Source: Owenia fusiformis
Lineage: Eukaryota; Annelida; Polychaeta; Sabellida; Oweniidae
DNA length: 64,000 nt
Direction: 5' to 3'
NCBI GenBank assembly: GCA_903813345.2
Contig: CAIIXF020000010.1
Span: forward strand, 24,287,740-24,351,739
Shown: positions 48,909 through 59,941 of the stretch, piece by piece
Layout: each line of letters begins with the position of its first letter
Numbering within the stretch: the stretch's first letter is position 1
Notes under the pieces: generated by a model
Databases searched by the model: none
The model's input: the letters and a program-made list of their open reading frames with translations, nothing else
Told to the model about the DNA's origin: nothing
Translations under genes and position numbers: made by a program

Positions 48909-49149
48909 TATATTGAACCAAATTGATCCTCTGATATTTGAGTTATCAAACATTATGTTTTTTCAATGAAAAATAGCAGCCATTTACCATCTTGAAAACT
49001 CCTTCTTGAGCAGAGCTTGTTTGTCCAGAGGCATAACATAACAAGGCACAGACATGAACAATATCGTACCTAAAACACAGCATTGTGGTCTTGTTGACCA
49101 AGAAAGAAAGATGGCCGCAGAAAAGTTAATCAGCTCTAGAACTTATCAC

Positions 49150-50030
49150 TGTGTAACATATGTAAAAATTTGAACGGTTTGGCTGGAAACCTGTAGACAA
49201 GTCTTGAAAGTGAAGATTTTAGGACGGAAAATCCAAAATTGCCACCTTAAAATTTACCCAGAATGCCCAAAAACCAATCAGTTCTTGACATTGATATGTA
49301 GAAACATCCCTGAAAATTTCAGATGAATCCCTCAAATGGTTTGGCTGGAAACCTGTAGACAAGTCTTGAAAGTGAAGATTTTAGGACGGAAAATCCAAAA
49401 TGGCCACCTTAAGATTTACCCAGAATGCCCAAAAACTAATCAGTTCTTAACTTTGATATGTAATAAAAAAATCCCTGAAAATTTCAGATGAATCCCTGAA
49501 ATGATTTGGCTGGAAACCTGTAGACAAGTCTTGAAAGTAAAGATTTTAGGACGGAAAATCCAAAATGGCCACCTTAAAATTTACCAAGAATGCCCAAAAA
49601 CTAATCAGTTCTTGACGTTGATATGTAGAAACATTCCTGAAAATTTCAGATGAATCCCTCAAATGGTTTGGCTGGAAACCTGTAGACAAGTCTTGAAAGT
49701 GAAGATTTTAGGACGGAAAATCCAAAATGGCCACCTTAAGATTTACCCAGAATGCCCAAAAACTAATCAGTTCTTAACTTTGATATGTAATAAAAAAATC
49801 CCTGAAAATTTCAGATGAATCCCTGAAATGATTTGGCTGGAAACCTGTAGACAAGTCTTGAAAGTAAAGATTTTAGGACGGAAAATCCAAAATGGCCACC
49901 TTAAAATTTACCCAGAATGCCCAAAAACTAACAGTTCTTGACGTTGATATGTATAAACATCCCTGAAAATTTCAGATGAATCCCTCAAATGATTTGGCTG
50001 GAAACCTGTAGACAAGCTGAAAAGTGAGAC
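49150..50030 (+). repeat. 162/165-bp alternating tandem array
   Basis: CTGTAGACAAG recurs at 49191, 49353, 49518, 49680, 49845 and 50006, so spacing alternates 162, 165, 162, 165, 161. The two unit types differ consistently (CTCAAATGGTTTGG against CTGAAATGATTTGG; a TAATAAAAAAATCC insertion in one), giving a 327-bp dimer. Copies are nearly identical, implying recent amplification or gene conversion. Confidence 0.9.
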
Positions 50031-50732
50031 GCCGCCCGCCCGCCGCCCGTCAAGCTGACTACAATATCGTACCTCTTGTTAGGTACGATAAAAATTCGAG
50101 CCAAATCCACTCAATGGTATTTGAGTTAGCAAAGATTGCGTTATTTTATGAAAAATTACGGCCATTATGAAATTCAGCTGCCATCTTCAGAATTCTCTCT
50201 CGAATAGAGCTACTGTGTCCCTAGGCATCAGGATTAAAAATTTGAACCAAATCCATTCATTGGTATTTGAGTTATCAAAGATTCATCATCTTTACGGAAA
50301 ATGGCTGCCATTTTGAGATTCAGGCTATCTTGAAAATTTTTTCATTCAGTTCAATGCTTTCTTTCAATCAAAGATTATGTTTTTAACAAAAAATGGCAGC
50401 CATTTGGCATTTGGAAATTCTGATGCCATCTTGAAAATTCTTTCTTGAACAGAGTTACTGTGTCCTAAGACATCAGCATATACAATGTACATGTAAAATT
50501 TGAACCAAATCCGTTCACTGGTATTTGAGTTATCAAAGATTATGCTTTTTTTACAGAAAATGGTGGCCATTTTGAAATTCAGTCGCCATCTTGAAAATTC
50601 TTTCTCGAACAGAGCTATTGTGTCCTAAGCATTAGCATATAAAGTTTGAACCAAATCACAGAGGGGTTTTCTGTATTGATGTTGAACAAAAATTACTTAA
50701 AATGGGAATCCTATCCAAAAAGGTTTTAAAAC

Positions 50733-53489
50733 CAGACTTGCCAACCTAAAATGAAAAATTTTCGGGAGATTTAAAAAAAATTGCGGTACTTTTACGGGAG
50801 TTTTTTTCAAATTCCGGTAGTTTTTGCAGGAGTTTTTTGAAAGAAAGCGGGAGTTTTTACAGGAGATATTTTAAAAAAGGTATTTTTCGCGGTAAATTTT
50901 ATAAAACTTTTTTTACAGAAGATTTCAGACAAAATGGGAGTTTTAGCGGTAGGTTTTGAAAAAACGAGAGTTTTTACGGTAGGTTTTGAAAAAATGGGAG
51001 TTTTTGCGGTAGATTTTTAAAAAAAACAGAAGTTTATACGGTACATTTCTGAAAAAATGTGAGTTTTTACGGTCGATTTCTGAAAAAAACGGTAGTTTTT
51101 ACGGTAGATTCTGAAAAAACGGGAGTTTTTACGGTAGATTTCTGAAAAAACAGGAGTTTTTACGGTCGATTACTGAAAAAACAGGAGTTTTTACGGTCGA
51201 TTACTGAAAAAACGCTAGTTTTAACGGTCGATTTCTGAAAAAACAGGAGTTTTTACGATAGATTCTGAAAAAAACGGGAGTTTTTACGGTAGATTTCTTA
51301 AAAAACGGGAGTTTTCACTGTTGATTTCTGAAAAAACAGGAGTTTTCACTGTTGATTTGAAAAAACGTAAAATTTTACTTTAGATTTTGAAAAAACGAGG
51401 GTTTTTAAAGTAGATTTTGAAAAAACAGGAGTTTTTACGGTAGATTTCTGAAAAAACTGGAGTTTTTACGGTAGATTTATGAAAAACAGGAGTTTGTTTT
51501 AGATTTTGAAAAAAACGGGAGTTTTTATGGTAGATTTCTTCATCACAAGGCTCTCTGAATATGGGTACACACTATGTTTACCATCAAAATAATATCAAAA
51601 CTTATCATTACATAGAGTTTATTATATGGAACATATTGCATACAAGCATTCGGAGTAGAACATTAACAAAACCTAGCTATGTATGAAGGTTACCATTGCA
51701 AATCTGGAAAACATTGTCATATTTTGTTCACTTTGTTATCAAGTTTTAGCATGGTGCTCAATTCCTTTCGTTGAAAATTTAACCATCAGCCCATTCTCCC
51801 ACAAAAAAGATATTGAAACTGTATAATGCAGACTGTAAAGTAGCTTCTCTGCAAATATGGTTGTTGTGGGAGTGTGGGCTCACCACTAAAACTTAACTTT
51901 TGTGATGAAAATAAGGCTGACTTGTTTATGTTTTCAATATGGCTGCTAACCTGGGCATACATGTACACTACATAACTGCATGTACAGATTAGGCCATTCA
52001 AAATTAATTATATGTTGGCATTCTGATGAAGGGCCTTATATTAAAAACTACAAAATCTTTATTTTTTTAAAGGGTTTTATATATTATTTAATAGTGAAAG
52101 TGCAATTCCAATAACACATTGTGGCAAAGCAAGTAACACCTCTTGATTCAGATGACCTTGTTAATGAAGACAATACTAAAGCTTATATACATGTAGTTTT
52201 TAATCAATCTTGGAATTCATTTCAATACAATATAATTCAAGATCACAATTCCCTCTGTCATTTATATACATTACAAGTACAGAGTACATGGAAACATTTT
52301 GTTTTTTTCTGAAAACATAGAATTTAGTGACATTAATTATAAAAAATCTTTGAATGGCCTAAGTGTTTTTCTAAATAGGGAATAAGTAGAATTTATTTTA
52401 GGCAATCTTTTGAGTGTCATGCCATTTATACATCATGCTGCCTTATATTTTATGATGTATATTGAAATTCAAATATGGGAACTGCAAATTGGCAAATAAC
52501 TTCAAAACTAAGTCTCCATACAGACATTTAATTTCAAATTCCAATGCAAATGCCAATTGGCATTTATTAAAAGTGACCCTATAACTATTTAGAATATGGC
52601 AAACAGAAAACTGGCGAGAAGCAATTGAAATAAGAAAATCCATTCTCATGGAAGTGTCCTTGTGTGCATTTAATTGCAGCCATATTACCCTAATTGCCCA
52701 TCAGCATTTAAAATAATAATCACATCCCAACTCTTAAAACATGCTTATATTAGGATACTGTTGGAGTCTCAAAAGGCAACAAGAACACTCATTTTTGAAA
52801 CAGGAAAATTTAGCCCCCCCAAAAATGCCCATATGGGGATTTATTCTCAAGATTTTCATGTAATTGCCCGTGAGAATTTATTAAAAATATTTTTATTTCC
52901 ATTCACATGTCTTATTATCAGTCACAATCAAAATTAAGCCAATTGCTTTCATTTCTTGTATTAGAAAAGGGCAAAATTTTGACAAAAATAGCATCTCTTG
53001 AAGTTGACCTTTAAACCACCCTAATGGGTGTAATGAGTCATACTTCCTCTTCAATTCCATGGCAATATACACTTGTTTTATAGGGGGGCTAAAAGAGGGG
53101 TTTACCGCCACCTGTCCTTTGTCAAATTCCTTTTAAATACGGTAGATTTCGACAGCAAAAAACGGAGATTTTACGGGAGTTATACCAAGAATACGGGAGA
53201 TTTTACAGGAGTTATACCAGAAAACGGTTGATTTTACGGGAGTTATACCAAGAATATGGGGGATTTTGCGGGAGTTATACCAGAATATGGGACATTTTAC
53301 GGGAGATTTCAGCAAAAATACTGGAGATTTTACTGCCATATTTTTAAAAAAAAATACGGGAGATTTTAGTAGAAATACGGTACGGGAGTTTTTACGGGAG
53401 AAAACGGTACGGGAGTTTGGTATTTTTTACGGAAAAACAAAAAAATTTACGGGACATTCCCGTTAAAAAACGGGAGGTTGGCAAGTCTG
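50733..53489. mobile_element. 2.76-kb element with CAGACTTGCCAACC ends
   Basis: The ends CAGACTTGCCAACC and GGTTGGCAAGTCTG split a copy of the 340-bp repeat found at 57480-59270; its two halves lie at about 50655-50732 and 53490-53670. The flanks TAAAAC and TAACAC resemble a 6-bp duplication with one mismatch. About 30-bp tandem units fill the left part and related units the right. The middle (51550-53130) is AT-rich with no gene I can support. Confidence 0.75.
50815..51545 (+). repeat. minisatellite of about 30-bp units
   Basis: About two dozen units of GAAAAAACGGGAGTTTTTAC / GGTAGATTTCT. A related but distinct array (ACGGGAGATTTTAC, GGGAGTTATACCA) lies at 53140-53470 in the same orientation, not inverted as the element ends are. 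Confidence 0.85.
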
Positions 53490-53944
53490 TTAACACAAAT
53501 GGTCCAAAAGTGGATTTCGTGAGAGATATTGACAAATCAATGTTAACTAAAATGGCTGAAAATAAAAAAACGGGTATAATTTTTTGCCGATTTTGACAAA
53601 ATTATGACAACTACTCTTTACAGTGACATGAGTTTTTACAATGCAGGACACCTGAAATTATTTATAAGGCTAGCAAATGGTCCAAAAGTACAAAAAATAA
53701 AAGTACTTAAATGAAACATTTAAAAAATCATTATTTAATCTTTGAATTATTTCAATTATTTTTGTAAAACTGTATTAAGTATGTGTTGGAGGATACAAAA
53801 TGACTTTAAAATGATGTGAAATACAAACACACAATCAAAAGTTTGTTGTATTCGTATTTCTATGTTTATATTTTAATATTGGCAAAGTATGAGTCATTGC
53901 CACATTCTCACACTCAGTTTTACATATGATCATGCTATAACTTT

Positions 53945-54745
53945 GTTGGAATAGGGAAGCATGTAACCTTTACACCCCTATCACACCAAACTAGTTCTTA
54001 CCCGTTCTTGCCAGTCCTACGAAAAAGTCGTAAAACAGGCTCAATCTGGCTGTGGTCGGGAAATATGTCTAAAATAATTAGCTACTTCATTCACAAACAG
54101 TCTTCAATACGTCCATCTCATTCACAGTTCATTCAGGTCGAAGCAGGTCAGTGTGCAACGTAGTATAACACGTCCCTTAGTCTAGAAGGTCATCATGACC
54201 TGATTACAGAACGGTATGGTCGCCATCGAATTTTGAATCGATTCAAAATTCTAAAATCACCTTCCCGTGTCAGAATGTTCATGAAGTTCGTAAATAGACC
54301 TTAGAAAGTTGCAGCTACGTTCATTCTGTTCGCACACAGTTTAAAACCAGTTTTGAAGAACGCAGTGGCAACTTGTTTGGTGTGATAGCTATATTTTTGC
54401 TAACTCGTTCATAAGCAGTTTTGAATACGTTCTTAATCAGTTTAAACCCGTTTGCAATTAGTTAGTTAGCAATTAGTTAATTAGTTCCCTTCGTAGTACA
54501 ACCAGCTCGTCGTTAGTACGTTGTCACTCGTTCTAATTGTAGAACGTATCGACCACGAGAACATTTTGAGCATGTTGTAAGTTCCAGGGGAACTACCCGT
54601 TCGAGTACGTTCGATGAAGTTTGTAAATAGACCCCAAACAGTTCTAGGTATGTCCAGTCCATTCATACACAGTTGAAGCCCGTTTTCGAGAACGTAGTGA
54701 AAACTAGTTTGGTGTGATAGTAGGGTTACATTCCTATTCCATATG
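53945..54745. mobile_element. palindromic element with CTATCACACCAAACTAGTT ends
   Basis: CTATCACACCAAACTAGTT at 53976 is inverted at 54695-54718. Weaker inversion continues outwards (GGAATAGGGAAGCATGTAAC against GTTACATTCCTATTCC). The inside is rich in reiterated GTTCTTACCCGTTC / AGTTCGTA words. Non-coding. Confidence 0.7.
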
Positions 54746-54949
54746 CTGTGCTATCTTTTTATTCCCATTACTGACACATATGTAAGCATACAACTTACCT
54801 TGAATGATGTTTCTCATTCCCCATGCTATGGTTCATTTCATAGATATTATATTTTGAATGCCGTTTGTCATTCCCTATGTTTAGTGTTCAAAACTCAAAT
54901 AATAACTTGTACTAATACGCCAAACACATCTAGAGTCACTTGCAACACA

Positions 54950-55007
54950 ATGTCTGCGCTTGGTAGACTTCTCAGGAAAAGGATTATTACAGAAAACACA
55001 ACAACGT
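54950..55007 (+). CDS. candidate first coding exon
   Basis: ATG with A at -3 opens 19 codons (MSALGRLLRKRIITENTTT plus one base) and ends at a consensus donor, CGT|GTAAGT. No later exon was recognised on the plus strand, and a minus-strand gene ends only 640 bp downstream. It may be a real short first exon of a gene with a long first intron, or chance. I do not recognise the peptide. Confidence 0.22.
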
Positions 55008-55643
55008 GTAAGTGTACACTTTTGAAGATATTTGACATGTTTTGATTGCTCACAACATGTTTTGCCTTTACCCAAAATGATAAATGATGCTTGCACATCT
55101 TAGTCATTGTTAGTGCCAGAATATACTTTTAGTTGTCCATCGATTCCAATGATTGCTCGAAAATGATATTGCATCTGTTGCAATCTTTAATATTTCACAT
55201 GCAATATGAGCAGGGCTCAGGTAAAAATGTGCGTGTGCCTTATTTGGAACATTCAGAACCCCAGTAACTTAAAATCATGATGATCATTTCGAAAAAGCTA
55301 TACATCTGTTTGAGTTGACATAATCAAAAGCTTGGGAAAACAAATTAAGTCTCCTGTTTAAAAGCCCCTTTTCTTCACTAAATTGGTTAGACTCTAGGAG
55401 TCTAGGTATCATATTTATCTAGGATAGGGATATATCACCAAGATTAGATAATAACATTTGGTCTGCCCCTAAGTCACTTAAATCAGTTATTGTTTACAAA
55501 ATTGTTTTAGCATGGGTGTAGGCTACAGTGTAGCTGTGAGGCAGGTCAGGCTCACCAAAGTTTAAGTTGCCATGTATATTCTTGTATCCTGGCTTAGCTC
55601 CTGGTGTGTGTCTATATCAGAACAGTTAGCTGTGTTTATCCAC
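55008..55643. other. non-coding DNA downstream of the minus-strand gene
   Basis: Would contain the 3' untranslated region of the gene ending at 55644. I see no canonical AATAAA in the first couple of hundred bases after the stop on the minus strand. Confidence 0.35.
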
Positions 55644-55861
55644 TTATTTATGATCATTATTAAGTTTATCAAATTTAATGCCATTGTCACCAGCAGTTTT
55701 CTGTGCATCAGCTTGACTTAGTACATCAGTACTCTGTAAATTGGCTTGACTTAATACATCATTGTCTATAAGGTATTGCAACTCTTCTGTGGTAAGAGCT
55801 TGTCTTTCTGGATGGAGGCGCCTATGTAAAGCAGCTAGGTTGCTGTTTGTATCTAATGTAT
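55644..55861 (-). CDS. terminal coding exon of an unidentified gene
   Basis: It follows acceptor TTGTTTCAG (ending 55862) and reads 72 codons to a TAA stop at 55644-55646. Its first two bases complete a codon split by the upstream exon (phase 1 joins to phase 1). The peptide includes AALHRRLHPERQALTTEELQ, then two short near-repeats DVLSQANLQST and DVLSQADAQKT, and a charged end FDKLNNDHK. It is acidic, helix-prone and without cysteines, consistent with a cytoplasmic C-terminal tail. The family is not recognised. Confidence comes from matching splice sites, phase continuity and coding-like composition. Confidence 0.6.
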
Positions 55862-56089
55862 CTGAAACAAGTACATGCATTGAAAGTACATTAACTGTGA
55901 GAAATTAAGACAGTACAACTGGAATCAGCTAGTCCATAAATAAACAACAGTGATCTTCCCAGTATGAGATCAACCTTGTACTGCAACCTGTTGAAAATCC
56001 GTTTACAACTGGTAAATGATGAATGGCAAAGTAAACATCAAATCATCTTTAAAAGGACTTAGTATTACAACAACTAGGTTTTACTTTAC

Positions 56090-56230
56090 CTTCAGTATAC
56101 TCAGATGTAGATGATGATCCATCCATAAATCGACTCATGTGAACCTCTCTAGCTTCAGTTAGTGAATGTACCATATCTTTACCCGTCACTTTGGCTTTTG
56201 CAACACTTTTCATGCGATTCAATTTTTTTT
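56090..56230 (-). CDS. penultimate coding exon of the same unidentified gene
   Basis: The 141-bp exon lies between acceptor CTACTTTTCAG (ending 56231) and donor GTAAAG (starting 56089), phase 1 at both ends. It encodes a basic start (KKLNRMKSVAKAKVTGKDM) followed by VHSLTEAREVHMSRFMDG and a serine-rich end SSSTSEYTE. The intron to the terminal exon is 228 bp. The basic stretch could be a membrane-proximal or nucleic-acid-contacting segment; that is speculation. The next upstream exon, which must donate one base, was not found in this window. Confidence 0.6.
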
Positions 56231-56239
56231 CTGAAAAGT

Positions 56240-57370
56240 AGCAACCATAATAGACTGTAACCCATTCTGTAGAAGTGCTCTAGAAATGCAACCTTCCTTA
56301 CATGAAAGGTTACACATTCCAACCTATTTCAAACCATCTGTATGATTATACTGGACACTTTCTGGGTAGTTGGACTTTCTATAGGGGTGGCAGACTGCCC
56401 TCAGACCAATTTATACCCCTACCCCCAAAAAACCATGGGGGTACTTTAATACCATCCAATAAAAAGAATACTAATGCATGTCAGATATTCATTGTTTTAT
56501 ATTGGGTAGGGCATGTTATGATTAATAAGTGCCAGAAATTTCCAATCTCTAACTTATATGGTTACCATAGAAACAGTATTTATATCTCCAGATATTCTCA
56601 ATTTGACCCCCTCCCAAATGTGTCCCATTGTTCTCAAAGTGAAATATTTCAAAATCTGTTTGGATTTCATGGCTAATACTTTGTCAAAATTTGTAATATT
56701 ATGTCTATATTAACACTAAAACACTTAAAAGTTGATATAATGATCCTATAAATCAATTATATTTATCAAATATAGTCACACATAGCTGCTTTCAGGGAAA
56801 AGTGGGCTTGGCACTTTTTGGTACTTGTGCGCTTGTTGCAGCATAAAATGAAAAATGCAGATTACACTAACAATACTTGACATTTAATTAGCATCTACTA
56901 ATGTTGTGTAACATTGTAATATGTTAATTATCATTATTAGACACTTCATATAAGTGTTATCCTGACCCTTCCCTTTATCCCTACACCCTTCAAGGTGGGC
57001 ATTACCAATCGTGTCAAGCTAACATTTCTGTTTGATTTATTTTTACCATAGACAAGGTACAAAAACTTTACCATGAGTACTGACCTTATTAGATGCTAAA
57101 CTGATGAATGGATAGGTAGATGGCAGCACTTGTGCTGGTTGGACTACACGCTAGCATCTACCATAGACACATATTGATTTACCATATTTGTTATTTTGGA
57201 TTAAAGTAAAACTGCTTTCTCATCAAACCTTATGAGATTCAGATTATGTTTGAAACTAGATGATCTTCAGATTTTGTGTGAACCTTAAATTCATGACAAT
57301 CAAAAGAATTCAACATTTAGGAAGTCAACATTAAGATTTTTAACATCGTCTCAATGAGAATAAACAATGT
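56240..57370. other. probable intron, no features recognised
   Basis: Upstream intronic side of the minus-strand gene. A 124-codon plus-strand frame at 56302-56676 has no domain and unconvincing composition. Confidence 0.35.
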
Positions 57371-57374
57371 TTTT

Positions 57375-59275
57375 AGCTCACAAGGTGAGCTTTTGCAATC
57401 ACTCACTCCGTCTGTCTGTCCGTCCGTCCGTCCGTCTGTCTGTCCGTCTGTCCGTCAACAATAGTGGCACGTTTTAAAACCTCTGTCGATAGGATTCCTG
57501 TTTTAAGTTATTTCTGTTCAACATCAATACAGAAAACCCCCCTATGACTCCTGGTTCAAAAGCTCGCCTATTTTCAAAATGGCCGTCACTTTTGTCTCGC
57601 GAAATTCACTTTTAGCCCATTTCCTAGCTAACCTCTGTCGATAGGATTCCTGTTTTAAGTTATTTCTGTTCAACATCAATACAGAAAACCCCCCTACGAC
57701 TCCTGGTTCAAAAGCTCGCCTATTTTCAAAATGGCCGTCACTTTTGTCTCGCGAAATTCACTTTTGGCCCATTTCCTAGCTTTACAAATAATTTCAGGTG
57801 TCCTACATTGTAAAAATCCATGTCAATGTAAAGATTAGATATATGAAATAATTTTGTTACAAAAAATCAGCGAAAAATTGTATCCATTTTTTTATTTTCA
57901 GCCATTTTAGTTAACATTGATTTGTCTATCTGACTCGCGAAATCCACTTTCTGTCAATAACAGTGGCACGTTTTAAAACCTCTGTCGATAGGATTCCTGT
58001 TTTAAGTTATTTCTGTTCAACATGAATTCAGAAAACTCCTCTGACTCCTGGTTCAAAAACTCGCCTATTTTCAAAATGGCCGCCATTTTTGTCTCGCGAA
58101 ATTCACTTTTGACCCATTTCCTAGCTTTACATATAATTTCAAGTGTCCTACATTGTAGAAATCCATGTCAATGTAAAGGGTAGATATATGAAATAATTTT
58201 GTTACAAAAAATCAGAAAAATTTTATCCATTTTTTTATTTTCAGCCATTTTAGTTATTCTGTCGATAGGATTCCTGTTTTAAGTTATTTCCGTTCAACAT
58301 CAATTCAGAAAACTCCCCTATGACTCCTGGTTCAAAAGCTCGCCTATTTTCAAAATGGCCGCCATTTTTGTCTCGCGAAATTCGCTTTTGACCCATTTCC
58401 TAGCTTTACAAATAATTTCAAGTGTCCTACATTGTAAAAATCCATGCCAATGTAAAGAGTAGATGTATGAAATAATTTTGTTAAGAAAAATCAGCGAAAG
58501 ATTATATCCATTTATCTATTTTCAGCCATTTTAGTTAACATTGATTTGTCCATCTGTCTCGCAAAATCCACTTTTGGACCATATACCTTAAACCCTCTGT
58601 GGATAGGATTCCCATTTTAAGTTAATTTTGTTCAACATCAATACAAAAAACTCTACAAATGACTCTTGGTTCAAAAACTCGCCTATTTTCAAAATGGTTG
58701 CCATTCTTGTTTCGCGAAATTCACTTTTTGCCCATTTCCAAGCTTTACAAATAATTTCAGCTGTCCTGCATTGTAAAAAGTCATGTCACTGTAAAAGGTA
58801 GTTGTATGAAATAATTTTGTTACAAAAAATCGGCAAAATATTATATCCGTTTTTTTTATTTTCAGCCATTTTAGTTAACATTGATTTGTCCATCTGTCTC
58901 GCGAAATCCTCTTTTGGACCATTTGCTTAAAACCTCTGTCGATAGGATTCCAGTTTTAAGTTATTTTTGTTCAACATCAATACAAAAAACTCCCCTATGA
59001 CTCCTGGTTCAAAAGCTTGCCTGATTTCAAAATGGTCGCCATTTTGGCCCATTTCCTAGCTTTACAAATAATTTCGGGTGTCTTGCATTGCAAAAAGCCA
59101 TGTCACTGTAAAGAGTAGTTGTATGAAATAATTTTGTTACAAATTATTGGCAAACAATTATATCCGTTTTTTTTTTCAGCCATTTTAATTGACTGAGAGA
59201 CAGATGGCTTGAAATAATTTTGTAACAAAAAATCAGCAAAAAATGTGACCATGTGAGCCCAGTACCCACGGTACT
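57375..59275 (+). repeat. 340-bp tandem array with leading GTCC microsatellite
   Basis: It begins with palindrome AGCTCACAAGGTGAGCT and a GTCC/GTCT microsatellite (57408-57456). Units are marked by CTCTGTCGATAGGATTCC at 57481, 57633, 57980, 58257, 58595 and 58934. The full period is about 340 bp, with one 152-bp and one 277-bp deletion unit. Units include TTTCAAAATGGCCG and GTCTCGCGAAATTCACTTTT. A split inverted copy flanks the element at 50733-53489. Confidence 0.85.
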
Positions 59276-59441
59276 AATTTTTTTTATGTAGATGGATTGA
59301 GATTAGGATAAGATTTATCCTTGGATATTGTTTAAATTCACCAATGTTAGGATAAATTCCATAATTAATCCCAGAATGCATCATTAGTAATGAATCATTA
59401 CTATGGAGATCAGAGGCGTAGCTAGGCCATTTCGCAAGTGT

Positions 59442-59941
59442 NNNNNNNNNNNNNNNNNNNNNNNNNNNNNNNNNNNNNNNNNNNNNNNNNNNNNNNNNNN
59501 NNNNNNNNNNNNNNNNNNNNNNNNNNNNNNNNNNNNNNNNNNNNNNNNNNNNNNNNNNNNNNNNNNNNNNNNNNNNNNNNNNNNNNNNNNNNNNNNNNNN
59601 NNNNNNNNNNNNNNNNNNNNNNNNNNNNNNNNNNNNNNNNNNNNNNNNNNNNNNNNNNNNNNNNNNNNNNNNNNNNNNNNNNNNNNNNNNNNNNNNNNNN
59701 NNNNNNNNNNNNNNNNNNNNNNNNNNNNNNNNNNNNNNNNNNNNNNNNNNNNNNNNNNNNNNNNNNNNNNNNNNNNNNNNNNNNNNNNNNNNNNNNNNNN
59801 NNNNNNNNNNNNNNNNNNNNNNNNNNNNNNNNNNNNNNNNNNNNNNNNNNNNNNNNNNNNNNNNNNNNNNNNNNNNNNNNNNNNNNNNNNNNNNNNNNNN
59901 NNNNNNNNNNNNNNNNNNNNNNNNNNNNNNNNNNNNNNNNN
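59442..59941. other. assembly gap, 500 N
   Basis: Exactly 500 N, a conventional scaffold gap size, so the true length is unknown. Apparent long reading frames across it are meaningless. Confidence 0.99.

Larger units (their letters stand above)
47775..50660 (+). repeat. composite array element interrupted by a MITE
   Basis: The head module (GCGTAGCAAATCCCACC at about 47801) matches 26905-26950. The sequence is interrupted at 47885 by a mariner-type MITE and resumes at 48911 with GAACCAAATTGATCC-type units. A different array (49150-50030) follows, then 145-bp-type units again (50090-50660). A C-rich block (50031-50051) separates the two array types. Confidence 0.7.

Noticed and set aside
56302-56676. 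124-codon plus-strand frame
   Set aside because: No domain, no splice context, composition typical of translated non-coding DNA.
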